A stretch of DNA of 64,000 nucleotides from Druceiella hillmani (lineage: Eukaryota; Arthropoda; Insecta; Lepidoptera; Hepialidae): NCBI GenBank assembly GCA_039881145.1, contig JAYKKI010000006.1:10486501-10550500 (forward strand), given 5' to 3'. A program made the translations under genes and the position numbers. Of the stretch, positions 37,143 to 49,093 are shown one piece after another. Under the pieces are notes generated by a model, which worked only from the letters and a program-made list of their open reading frames with translations, did no database searches and was not told where the DNA came from. Numbering within the stretch: the first letter of the stretch is position 1; each line of letters begins with the position of its first letter.

Positions 37143-37832
37143 AAATTATACCACTGGATAGCTAAAGGATCAAAGAATTCATTACGATAAGCGAGAACAG
37201 TGACGCATCGCGCGCGGTGGAGGGGGAAGTGCTGCCATTTTGAGGTTATTTTGCTGCGTATCTAGATTTGCCATTAGTACTTTTCATTCGGAAAAAGTAA
37301 CTTTTGATTCGGAAAAGCTGCGATATTCGTTTAAGCTTTAATCGTCAGCTGTCGCCAAAATCTATCGATTGTGTATAAAACATTAGATTAAAGTAATGAC
37401 AGTGAATATAATAAGGTGTTAGAATAAAAAAATATTATCAAAAGTATATAATGTCGGCCTATACACGTCGAAGAGCCAAAACCAAATACAGAGATCGTAT
37501 ACGGCTGGAAAAGGCTTCTCAAGAACAATCGAATGGTAATAATAAAACACCATATGACCGAGTCAAGCAGTGCCGGGAACGTAAAAGAATGAATGCGGCC
37601 GAGCGGATCAACGACGGTGCCAGTATCATCTGCAGCTGGGGCGGTTGAAATTATGCAAGTGGATGATGAAATCGCTTCTACATCGACAACGGATTGTATA
37701 GGCATAGATTGTGTTCGATCGTCGATTATGAAGATACATTGGGCCGCAGCTAGTGCACGTTTCAATTTAACCCGTTACATAGACGTATTCACGTACAACA
37801 CACGGCCGTGTCCATGACACAGCCACACCCCA
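37143..37832 (+). mobile_element. unclassified transposon family, longer copy
   Basis: Shares both ends and most flanking sequence with 14608-14969 but keeps about 330 extra internal bases with a broken open frame. The left region holds a duplicated attcggaaaa block and then an AT-rich leader running to the ATG at 37451. The right end carries the conserved cgttacatagacgtattcac to cacacccca block with the same small hairpin. See the open frame at 37451-37648 for coding content. Confidence 0.7.
37451..37648 (+). pseudogene. basic N-terminal ORF fragment of the transposon
   Basis: Sixty-five codons start MSAYTRRRAKTKYRDRIRLE and contain PYDRVKQCRERKRMNAAERI, a strongly basic, arginine-rich stretch. 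From about 37593 the neighbouring +1 frame is the better-looking continuation (AAGAVEIMQVDDEIASTSTT, then RYIDVFTYNTRPCP to a stop near 37817). A frameshift around 37600-37620 is therefore likely. Proteins preceding Helitron-like helicases in insects often carry similar (A)ERxRxxRxRKR stretches, but no helicase or Rep motif is present. The function is unknown. Confidence 0.4.
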
Positions 37833-40800
37833 TTTTATTTTTTAATTTTTGATTTGCAATAAATACTCGTGTTACTGTCTTCGAGTTATCTGGCAACTCC
37901 GGACATTGGACCATTAACGTAACGTACACAAAATTTATTTCATATTAGTTGTATCAGTTGTTCTTAAAATTGTAAACGAAAATGCGTAGTGAAAGATACA
38001 TCATTTATAATTAGTAAAGCGGTTAAAAACATAACAACATAAAAGCGGGAAAAAAGAAAGAAGAATTTACTAATTGTGTCAAATTCATATAAATTTATTT
38101 CTATATTCCTTTGTAAAAATAGCTATAGGTATCATTATAATATATTTGATTAACACCGGCATATGATTCAACTTTGCATTCACATTTAATTATTTCGTAT
38201 GTGAAACAGTTTTAAAATCTTAAATTATAAAATTCATCTCTCAAATTCTGTCATTGAGCTCATTCCACTCTTTGTGACGATACGATTTCAATCAATCGAT
38301 GCTCTGCAAAATAAAACAAAAATTATTCTATCATTTTTGTTTTATGCATATGAATATATTTTAAACAACACAAAAAAAACAGTTCAAATATAGCTTATCG
38401 TCATTTAAACTAATATATAAATACTTATGAAATAATTGTATTAAACATATGAGTTATGTGGAGAACATATATATGAAATGAAGTACAAGACTTCGCAGTG
38501 TATACTTTTTGTTATGCATACATGTCGAGAACGAAAAAAAGTGTGGCGTTCATAGTATTCTGCATTGTTCGACGCAACATTCAGTGACACCTTTAATAAA
38601 TTAAATGCCTTTAACGCCATCTACTGTTAAAATACGTCATTGAGTGTATTTTCTTCATCCTATATCTTAAAAACACGAAAACCCTGAAATCAGCTGATCG
38701 TTCAAAATTTTCGGAGTCAGTTTTCCTATTTATATTTAATCTAAGCGCACGAAAATATTTAAAAAAAAAAAAACAAACTGGCCGCACCACGATCTACTAT
38801 TTAGAACATTGAATAAAAACTAACCAATCCATGGAGAAAATGTCTATGAATCTCATAGACAAACACAGATGAACCAACCATAAAAAAAAGTAGCGGTGAT
38901 TCGGCATTTGGAGAAACTAACCAAAACGCCTAGTCTTTTTATAGTTTCATTATGTTTTACAATTAGATATAATATTGTACAAAGAAATATTTTATAAGTA
39001 ATTTATTTCTCTCAAGAACTTCAACTTCGCCCAGGTAAAGTCATTATTTTAAATGTTTTGTCGTTTATTTACAACCAAAGTTTTAACCGTTATCTACTGT
39101 CAATGTCAATAAATCATCCATTATTACAGATTTATGAATAGATTATTATGTTAGGTTGTTATAGCAATATTCTATTTACACATGAATCATATCCACTGTA
39201 ATGACGTCATCATTTTATTACGATATAATTATTTTGTTTTTCTATTAATAATTGATTATACATCATTGTAAATAAACTAAACATAACCTATTAAGGTTAT
39301 TGGTATCAAAATAAATATCTACTTTAGACAAGATACATTATCTTTATTAGTTATACATCAATGTCAACATTTACATACTTTTATCTGTTACAAATAATGA
39401 AATCTGTGTGCAAGTCCCACACAAATTTCAATATTACGAATTTTTTTCCAAGTAAATTAAAACCAAGTCACTTTTTGCTGACAAAGGTCAAAGTAAAAAA
39501 TTTAATCTAGTCTGTATAACAATTCATTTTTATTCTCACTCTATTTCTTGAGTAACTGAAACTGTTTTTTTATAAAGTTATTTACCATTTTATACTCTAC
39601 AAATATTTTACAATAAATTATTACTACTATCTGTACTACACTGTATACGAAAATGTACGTTGTCTGTATTTTACCAAATATATTAGAAATCTTTCTTTCC
39701 CTCTATTTGCCTTTTTAATTCTGCCCCCTTTCTATTCTTGTCAATATATATATTTTTGTAAGTTTCACAGTTTTGTAGTGAAATGAGGAATTCTTATAAT
39801 TTCGTTCTGTCTGTCTATCACAGCCTCACAATTTCTACAACTTTAGACTTACATACATAAAATTTAAAAAGAAATAGAACTCACTACGAGGGCTTCAGTC
39901 ACATTTAGGCACTAATGAATATTTTAGAGAGTACATAATATTTCTTGTTAAATTATTAAAAAATATCTTTCAAAGGCATGGAAGAGAAACTAATAAAAAT
40001 ATGTAATTCCACATAGAAGTAGAAATAATTGATTTTTGGATTTGTTCCTTTTGCTATTTGTAATAATTGATTTTTGGATTTGTCCCATTATGCTGATTTT
40101 CAAAGTTTTCCATCGGCCAAAAGTGCCTTATAGGTTGTGATGCCTAGAGAGTAAGGCTATTGTGTGAGTAAAAATATATGCTATAAATCTTTCTATTGTG
40201 TGAACGAAAAAAGTTCAAATTTTTACAGCAATGTCTAAGCAAAAGGACTGACGGACAGATAGATGGACAATGAACCACATGCTAATGCTGTTTTTCATTG
40301 ACTTGAGAGAAAAAAATATTCAGAGATACGTATGTAAATAGAATATTCCTATAAAGACTCAGCATAATTTATTCATAAAACTAATAATGGATGATTTACT
40401 GAAAATGACAGAGCTATTTCATCGATGACGACAGGAGATGCTTTTAAAGTTTGTTGTGCGTTTTATAGGTTATTTTGTTTTAGTTGGGGGTCAAGTAAGA
40501 TTTATTTGTGATCTCACTTTCAAGACTGGCCTCAAATTATCGATTCAAGAAATTTTGTTATTTCTTTCGAGGTCGAAAGTATTTTTAGAAAATTATTATT
40601 TAGTAATGTAAATAAATCCGAGATATCCCTTAATTCTCATGTACGAATTTTATTAACATTTTTACAAATGCAAAGTACTTTTTATGAGATGAAGTACATT
40701 TGTAAGTATCTAACTTAACATGTAACATAACTTTTATAAGACAATTATAAAAATAATCTAAAGACTTACTTAAATAACCTATGAAGTCAGCCCTAACATT

Positions 40801-41463
40801 GAAAGACATATTTAAATAACCTAAGAAATCACCTGTAACGTTCATTGTTATCACTAACTTTACATCAAGTGAAATAGCGTGACATTTCAACATTTCAAAA
40901 TAAAGGTTTCGTTATGATACAACATAGCAGACATTGTAATTATTCTGTGACATTTACGTTATTCATAAAGTAACATGGGACAACATAGGGCTGAATACTT
41001 CAAATCCATTTTTATTCAGATGGATTGGAAAACAAATACCTTCACTAGTGCTATACGGTATGATACCTCTGACAGGATAACATAAAACTAAATATTATGT
41101 CTATTATTATCTAATAGATGTTAACTGATAAAGCTGTGTATTTAAGAGGCTACAAATAAACTAAGCTTGCCTTATTGAATAATTGGAACTAACTAATAAG
41201 AGCAGAGTACAGTAGCATACAGCTATTGTATTTTGCTCTGTACAGACCCAAACTTACGGTCCACTCTTTGTGCCCCGATACAGTAAATTTGTATATATAT
41301 AAGGTGTCAAACTAATCCAGTCCTAATCCGAAATTATTAGCCATACAATATTTATCATGGAAACTAATTAAATATAAGAATAGCACTGAAAGCTTTTAGA
41401 ACTGGCCATTGGTAATAAAGGTAATAAAAAGTTTAATTGAAACGTTGAATGTGTCACATCAAG
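37833..41463. other. 3.6 kb without a recognised gene
   Basis: AT-rich. A 26-base phrase around aattgatttttggatttgt is repeated at about 40025 and 40065. The 87-codon minus frame at 40630-40893 comes from a loosely repeated aataacctaagaaatca-type segment and has no domain. Any 5' non-coding exon or promoter of the NPEPL1 gene would lie in this region or just to its right, but I cannot place it. Confidence 0.4.
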
Positions 41464-41913
41464 ATGAATTTAACACAAGACAATTTTTCTTCAATGATTC
41501 TGTATAACTTTCCTTTTGGTCTCAATCAACAACAAAGTTACAATCGACTTCAGCTGGCATTTTATGATGAAACTCAAACCCTTACAAACGGGTTTAATGA
41601 ATTCAAGCGTGGTCATACCAAATTCAGTAATGATCTGCGTCAGAGTTCTTCCTCAACAACCACAACTCAAGATAACATAAATGTACAGCATTTACGGCTC
41701 TTCATAAAGACTGATACGAGAGTAAGCTATCAAAAGATTCGAGAAAATTTAGACATTGAAGTGGGTCAGTTATAGAAAATTTTACGTCAACCTTTAGACA
41801 ACAGGAAGTACTATACAAGATTGATTATACAATATTGTGAATGGATACCCCATGATTTGACCAAAGCTCACAAACATTGTCGTGTTGATGGATATCACGA
41901 AAAGTTAAAATAA
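41464..41913 (+). pseudogene. mariner transposase N-terminal relic
   Basis: From the ATG at 41464 the frame reads like the N-terminal HTH region of mariner transposases: an RSMILYNF-like start (here SSMILYNFPFGLN), a GFNEFKRGHTKF segment like the WFxxFRxGRT motif, DLRQSSS where family members have a GRP linker, and VSYQKIRENLDI of the second HTH. After an in-frame stop at 41773-41775, another stretch reads EWIPHDLTKAHKHCRVD, the usual (R)WVPHxLTxxQxxxRV motif before the catalytic domain, ending at 41913. The entire DDD catalytic domain is absent. Confidence 0.75.
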
Positions 41914-42233
41914 TTCAGCATAAGTTACTCAAATGTGTATGTATTTAACAATGTTACGACACGTGATACTGATACAATTTGTAAATCCTATGTTTCAACT
42001 TAAGTAAATACGCAATGCCTGAATTCTGCAGATTTTAATTTATTATTATCAATGAGTATTAAATCAATTTAAATTGTATTTCTATAAAGGTTTTTTGGTA
42101 ACTTCTTTCGAATTCACTTTATTTTTTTAAGTTGTTTAATTTTTTTATAACAATATTTTTCAGCCCAAAGTTACTGAAGGATGAATAAAAATGTATATCA
42201 CTAAACTAGAAACTCCTTCGAATATATTGCAGG

Positions 42234-42386
42234 ATGCCTAGCAGCGTCTCTCTTAAGATCAACTCTGGGCTGCAGTCAAGCGACTGTTCAACCCATCCGG
42301 TGCTTTTTATTGGTCAGATAGCGCATCTATCGGCTATCAGCTATGAGGATGTTCGGTGTAAAGTTCAGCCTTATGTTACTGAAGAG
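42234..42386 (+). CDS. NPEPL1: NPEPL1 coding exon 1
   Basis: Fifty-one codons from the ATG at 42234. The start fits the family: a short variable leader, then HPVLFIGQIAHL (human-type LLLLGQLHHL) and VRCKVQPYVTEE. The exon ends in GAG before a gtgagt donor, phase 0. The bases just before the ATG read ttgcagg, a good acceptor with one exon base, so the 5' UTR is probably split by an intron. Confidence 0.88.
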
Positions 42387-43126
42387 GTGAGTTGGTCATA
42401 TGACCCAAATGAAACTTATGTTTAGTATTGTATACAGAATATTTCGACACCATCTTTGTCACAGAGTAGAAGTTGAAACAAAATGGACTTAGGTGCTGTT
42501 TAAAACTTAAAAAAAGAGTATAATACATAAATTATCTGTTCAGTAATACCTTTATTTACCAATACGAACGAAGAGTGAATTATTGTTGTACGAAAAACAA
42601 TTGATTTCTGAAATTTGCCGTAATGGACCTTAAAGGGTAAGATTGTGCAGGCACCGCACACGGGGCGCTTTGCAGCATTGTAAAATAATATGTCCCAACG
42701 TATAGATTTACAAAACAAAGGGTTAATTGCAATTATAATTTCCAGAGATATGCATATTATTTCACAGAAAAAAAATATTGATTATAGTGACGTTTATCTT
42801 ATGTTTCTTTTTTCATAAACCATTTGTGACAATGAACGTTTCAAATGTAATCATGATTGGGAAAATGTTGAAAATCGTTATTTTTTTAATGAAAAATAAA
42901 TTATTTTTCTATAATAAAGAACCGAATAAAAAATTACTCTACTTTCAAGAGAAATCTAAAAAAATGTATTGTTATTTATTTGTGCAATGTGCATCCCCTT
43001 CATCAGTCGATTTTAAAAATTACTTATCTTACTAATTTGCATTAATTATTATAGTGTACCTATTAAAACTTTTATTTTCAATCTGAATAAGATTTTTACA
43101 ATCTATTATGATCGTACTTTCAAAGC

Positions 43127-43130
<4 letters not shown>

Positions 43131-43191
<61 letters not shown>

Positions 43192-43207
43192 TATATATAT
43201 GTATATA
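43131..43207. repeat. TA microsatellite in NPEPL1 intron 1
   Basis: Alternating TA with rare C/G; it generates the low-complexity minus-strand frame seen at 43032-43259. Confidence 0.95.
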
Positions 43208-43959
43208 CAACCAATAATTCATTATAACAGAATATAAATGTCAATACATAAACGTACATTCATATTTGGGCATATTCATTGTAAAAGAGCCAACAAAGCA
43301 AAATAAACAGATATGAAATATGTACTATCGTTGGGCAGATATGATGGCACTGATTAACTTCCTTATGCAAATTGTATATGCTGATTAGCATAATTTTATT
43401 TTTATGCTGGTTTTATGAATGTCATTATGCAAATATTTTGGTAGAAATGTAAGTAATTTTTTCAGCTAATTTTGTCTTCTCTCAAAAAATCAAAATTTGT
43501 AATTGATAAAAAGCAATAAAGATATCAAGTTTATAAATAAGCAATAAAGATGTTAAGTTTAAGCAATAAAGATATAAGTAATTCCTTCAAATAGTAATTC
43601 TGTTCTGCAATATAGACGTTAGTAAAAACACAATCAGTTTGAATATTATAAACCAGTATTTGTTACCTTTCCTTTCAACGACTTTCTGAAAAATAAATTC
43701 TAAAATTTAACTAGACTTTTATCAAATGTATTTAAATTTTATTGAATGTCCAGGTTTTCTGAAATTACAACAACTGTTCTCAGTTGTTCACAAAATCCTT
43801 TCTATCATAAAGAATCCGATCTTGTTTTTTAGATTATCAAGTCCACAGTCCACAGTTTTTTCAGTAGGAATCATTGTATTTATAAAAAGAGACCGACAAA
43901 AATGGACATTGGTTACAGATTTTTAAAAAAGCTCATATTTTTTACAGTATAATAAAGCA

Positions 43960-44660
43960 GACAGTTAAGCAATTGACGAACAGGAAAAAGTAAAAAATAA
44001 TGTGAAATTTGTAATCGTAATGCAAAACAAAGAAAGAAACTATCTTTATCAACGTGTATATGTTCTATTTTTGATATATCAAAAATTGTAAGAAATAAAA
44101 ATGCCAATCATAATTTGACATAACTTTTTAGAAACAATTACAATGAAAATCTATATCAATTAGTTTTTTAATCCGTAGTTGTTGCTTAAATTAACTAAAA
44201 ATAAACTGTTTTAAGAAACATTATCTTAGTTTCTGCGTTTCTAAATGAATGTATTTTTCACTCTTTTAGTGTTTTACATTTTTTTTTGTGGCTATCGGGC
44301 CTGTGAGTTTCGTGGATTAGTATAATACATCTGTATATGGAGGATACAACAGCACACAATCTGCACTTTACAAAACAAAAAAGCTATCTCTTTATTAACA
44401 TGCACATATTCTGGTTTTGATATATCAAGAAATGTAAGTAAAATTTATCAAAATGCATATATTTTTGAAAAAATTTTTAAAAAAGACAGACATCTAATGG
44501 TTTGTTTTATTGCGTAACCATTGCATAAATTTAATGAAAATAAAAGGTTAAAGGAGCTCTTCATTCTGTGTTGTCTAAATAAATGTCTTTTCAAGTTTTA
44601 CGTGGCTGTGAGTTTTATAGATTAGTACAAAATACATCTGTATATGGAGGATCCAACGAA
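43960..44660 (+). repeat. diverged tandem duplication, unit about 310-340 bp
   Basis: Ordered blocks recur: gatatatcaaaaattgtaag (about 44072) and gatatatcaagaaatgtaag (about 44420); a ctaaatgaatgtatttttc-type block (about 44240 and 44570); ctgtatatggaggat (about 44330 and 44640). Spacing varies from about 308 to 350 because of indels. Confidence 0.75.
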
Positions 44661-45758
44661 ACACAATCCGCGTTATGTTTCACCTTGGTGATTTAAAGAA
44701 TTCCATATAAATAGGATTTACAAACTGTTATGAAAATTTACATAAAAAAATGAGATTTCTGATTTGTCTGACGATTTCAATAAAACATTAACAATAAAGA
44801 GAGCGACGTTTTCAGGGTCCCGTACCTCAGGCGGAACAATAAAACCCTTGTAAGACCATTCATGTATCTGCATAATATGTAGCATGGCAATAACACATAT
44901 TAGCCCGCGCGTCTCAATGGCTAAAACTCAAAAATATTCATTCAACAGAAACGTATTGGAAAATTTTTCAAAACTATTTTTTTCACAATTTTTGGTATTA
45001 TATCTTCAGAAATATACTAAAAAACAAACAATAAAAATATGTTCTCAATCCCATATTACTAAAAGCGCTCACCCTACGATTATTAAAAAAATATATTGTA
45101 TGATTATTCTAAGTGTTGTGATTTTTAAAATGTGCACCATGTTTTTATGGCTATGAAAGTTATAGCAGGCAATATCTTTACATTTCTCTGTATTTACAGC
45201 CGACTTTCTCACAAAGCATGACTTGAAATTTGGCATAGTAATACAGATTATTAACCAAAATATTTTGTACTTACAAACTTTTTAAAACATATATGCAACT
45301 TTATAGAGGAGCTAAATAAACATATTAACAATTTTCTTTTAATTCTATTTATGATTTGAAAGGTCTTGTTTTGGAAAAATATTCTTTTTATAATTTTAAA
45401 TTGCGTGTTTAAAAAGATATTCCAATTGCCAAAACAGGTTATTCTTCATCTGAATCTACGACACGATTGCCAAAATTTGACTAGAAGAATACAAGCAAAC
45501 AAAAGTGATTAACCTAGATTTTATTATTTTTGAAACATTTACATTGTGATAAATTCATATTGTAAATAATTTGATATAAATACCTACTTACCCCAAGTGT
45601 TTATAAGCACTTAAAAGTGTATGGAACCCTCGTAGTGCGAGTTCTACTCGGGCTTGTTAGGTTTTTTATTTTTGTAACACCTGGATCTGATACTTTATGG
45701 ACTATCGCCGATATTTTTCGATTACTAAACTTTTTTGATAATTCCTCCTGGGTAATGT

Positions 45759-46209
45759 TTAAAACCATACTTTACTAAAACATGCTTTCCCATTGAAATC
45801 ACTTGTTTCTAAATTAGATTTAGTGTATGTTAGCATTTTTCCTAAAGGTGTCGCGTAGATAACTTCTAAATAATGCATTTTAGTAAATTCCAAGTTCCTG
45901 TGACTTGGAACACTTAATAATTCTATCAAAATTTGGAAGTGTCTTAGGAGAGAAATTATCAAGCATTACATTAAAAATTTCCATTTCATTAAATAAACTG
46001 GCAAATTGCAAAGCCATAATTTTTCACACTGCTCTGCAATCTATCCAATCAAAACAGTTTGATAGACAAATTGTGTTTTTATTCAGGTGATTCAAAACTG
46101 ACATGATATGTTGGTTCTTAAGGATTCTATACGGACCTCTTACAGGATCACTTATGTGTCCGTCAGTTACAGATGTTGAAACTAGAAATTTTTCAGAACA
46201 ATAAAGCAT
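45759..46209 (-). pseudogene. unrecognised degraded coding relic
   Basis: Two minus-strand frames (46209-46024 and 45962-45759) look coding-like and collinear (TDGHISDPVRGPYRILKNQ; then LEFTKMHYLEVIYATPLGKM), separated by a stop and frame change. Part of the intervening region is also open in a third frame. I do not recognise the family; the context suggests transposon debris inside the intron. Confidence 0.3.
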
Positions 46210-48526
46210 GTTAACCCACCCGCATATATTTTAGTAGGTAACACTCAAATTATTTGTATAAACAGTAGGGGGGGGAGGGAGCAACCCTCCTTTCCGGTGG
46301 TACTGAACTCAACATAGATAATAAACAAGTTTTTATAAGCTTATAAGAAAACTGTCAAGATAATACTACATGTACACCATGATATTCTGTTCCACACTCT
46401 TTAATTATATTGGGTATTATTAAATATTTAATGCGTCAGGGAGTCCTTGTTAGTGACGACTCAGGGTAAAATTCACTAGGGAATTAGGAAAAAATTTGAA
46501 AATAATTCCACTTCAAACGATGTGCAGAAACCTCAATGCCAAACCGGACTCACACTTGGCCAGTTTTTGACTACACATCAAAAGACTCATTTGACTACAC
46601 ATGAAAGGACTCAGTTTTATTTGGAAATTTTTCAGAAAGAATGCCAACATAAGCAATCACAGTAGTCTAGTTACATGCTAATTCATTTGATACAAATGTT
46701 ATAGCTATATCTGGATTGTCTTTTTATCCTAAGCATATTTATAATGCCTATACTTATGAGCCTTAGGAAGCTTTTATTGTCTATTTATGCTTGATTTCTT
46801 GTTACATAAGAAAGTTTCATATATATTCATGAACAACTTTATTCATGAGTCATGAACATCTTCACTTTCAGTATTTTCTGACTTACAAACATGGCATGTA
46901 ACAATTTCTTATTTTTCAAATGGAGATTTCAAAGAAATGTTTCTTACTAATTACACTTAATATGATTGTTTATCGAATCATCTTTTTTGCTATAAAAATA
47001 AACAATATTTGGAAAAAAATTATTAAAAGCATTAACTATGTTAACTTCAAATACATAAATTATGTGAAAATTTATTGTTACGTAAGATATGACTTGATCT
47101 CAGTTGTACAAATTTATTCTTACTGATGAGAATATCAGGGTAGTGGGGTAGGTAGGGCAGTTTTATTCTCACCACAACATCATCCTTTTTCCCACATGCA
47201 GCTCTGTTTGCATCATCTCGTTTACAAAAAATTTTCTATTAAATCAAATTTCGCTTTATTCATCTTCTTAAGTTAACTTTGACAATGTATTTTCTTTGTG
47301 TAGTGTACTAAAGAATGTATTCTTCGCTCATATGATAGTTATTCTTATATCGAGTACGCTTCCATTTTAGTAGACCTCTCTGAAATTTTTACTTCTTCAA
47401 TGTCTTCTGTCTTATTCTCCAACAGCTAGAAACTAGAAGAAAAATATTGAATACTGCGGACAAGTTTTGTTTCAATATATTTGTATCTCATTTCTTTTAT
47501 CTTCTCTTGCTATTGCTTTTAAAAATGGAGGGTGAAATAACAATGGACTTTTTCTTAAAAGTTTTCTCGAGAAAATTTATAATATGTAAATAAATATTGA
47601 ACTTTTTAAATTTGTTTTGCCACTTTCATTCCCACATAATAATGTTAAAAATAGAAAAGAAATTTGATACTTATGTCTATGTTACAGTCGTTACTTAACA
47701 AAATGTTTTTTTTTTAATTTTTAGACAATTTTAAGAGTTTCATATACCTAAGAGTATCTAAGCAGAATCTTATGGACCTAATTTGTATATAGAACAACTG
47801 CAGATTTTTTAGATGTGACAACATCGGCCCATAACTAAAGATGTGTAATTCCAATTTATAATAAAATATTTTTAATTGTTACTTACACCTGACTTAATTC
47901 AAAATTTCTTCTTTTGACAATGAGCTTCATGTTCCGATGATGACTTTGCAATCGTCATATTTGTTTTCTTTATTGTTATTTTCTTCAACTTGTGATATTT
48001 TCGTTTCTAATAATGTGGAGGTATCGCTTATAGTCTGCAAAAAACAGCTTGTGATATTCCAATAATGCAAACTTTCCATCCGTGTAAGCCAAATGAGATG
48101 TCATCATATAAAAACATTTATGCACATAAATTTATGACATATTGTGCATGGTACACTTGTACTTGACTCAATTGAGCCAGTTCAGTGTAATATGCCCTGC
48201 ATTTAAGACTATCCTTATGCTTCAATTATGTGTTTAAAATCAGCAGTTGTCAAATATTATTATCCTGTAAAGTATCTATAAAGTCTTAACCAATATCAGA
48301 TTTTCATAATATAAATATTGAAACTTAAAAGTTTTTCAACAATTTTCAAACTTCTCCCAAAATGTAAAACCTAGTAAATTCTAATATAACCAGTTCCGTT
48401 ATTTATAGAGTTAGGACACGGGCAAAAAACAGCAGATTGAATAATAAAATAATTTTAGATAATGGATCTCTTCTGATAACTGAAATTGTTATTTTAATTA
48501 TTAATAGCCATTTACGATTACAGAGT

Positions 48527-48678
48527 TTATACTACTCAATTAATAAGACAATAAAAGTCAATTGTTTATGTTAATAGTCCACATTTCTGAACAGAATTAC
48601 TTTAGCTATTATTTTACACTTCTTAAATTTAGTCTTATATACGTTGACCAAGGGAAGTGTAACGACGAAACTGCATTG
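48527..48678 (+). repeat. local direct repeat, copy 1 (before exon 2)
   Basis: About 150 bases (from ttatactactcaattaa to cgaaactgcattg) recur at 50242-50386 with scattered substitutions, including the shared blocks ctgaacagaatt and gaaagtgtaacga-type. The two copies lie on either side of exon 2, 1.7 kb apart. Confidence 0.75.
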
Positions 48679-48910
48679 TCAACAGCTTCCAAATTATCTG
48701 AAGAGCAGTTTGCTCTTAGTGGCGAGCCGTGATTTTGAATTGAAATAATTATTTAAGTATCTACTTCGATAGCTTAAAACACCTTTGCTAAAAACATTTT
48801 AATAACTGTTCTTTCCAACTATTATACATAGTAGGAGCAAATGATTTTTAACTTCAGCAATAAAATAAAATTATTGTGTGCCACCATTCATAATTGATTC
48901 TCTACCAAAG

Positions 48911-49093
48911 TGCTGGAAGCGCGCTATCAAGACTCTGACAGCTTCGCCAGGTGATTCGTGTGAATTGTGGCCACGTGGTGCAACCATAGCGTCGCTGCCT
49001 GCACGCCGCTCGCGTCATGCAGCTCCCTCGAGGGCGCATGCTATCGCCAGGGCTGTAAAAGCAGCCCAACGCGGCGGTGAAGAAAGCGTTGTG
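48911..49093 (+). CDS. NPEPL1: NPEPL1 coding exon 2
   Basis: Sixty-one codons (residues 52-112) between a ccaaag acceptor and a gtgagt donor, both phase 0. The stretch WKRAIKTLTASPGDSCELW, then ATIASLPARRSRH, follows the family's WQAALSTLNPxPTDSCPLY...VAALPCRVSRH pattern. It belongs to the non-catalytic N-terminal domain. GC-rich relative to both introns. The longer open frame back to 48878 is intronic. Confidence 0.88.

Larger units (their letters stand above)
42387..48910 (+). other. NPEPL1 intron 1
   Basis: A 6.5-kb intron, gtgagt to ccaaag. It contains a TA microsatellite, a diverged tandem duplication (43960-44660), a possible coding relic on the other strand (45759-46209) and one copy of a local repeat (48527-48678). 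Otherwise AT-rich with nothing recognised. Confidence 0.85.

Noticed and set aside
37388..37765. 125-codon minus-strand open frame
   Set aside because: Antisense to the transposon ORF on the + strand; hydrophobic composition follows from the complement and there are no motifs.
43032..43259. Tyr/Ile-repeat minus-strand frame
   Set aside because: Translation of the TA microsatellite.
48878..48910. Extension of NPEPL1 exon 2 to an upstream ATG
   Set aside because: The family alignment and the ccaaag acceptor place the exon start at 48911; the extra codons do not align and would break continuity with exon 1.
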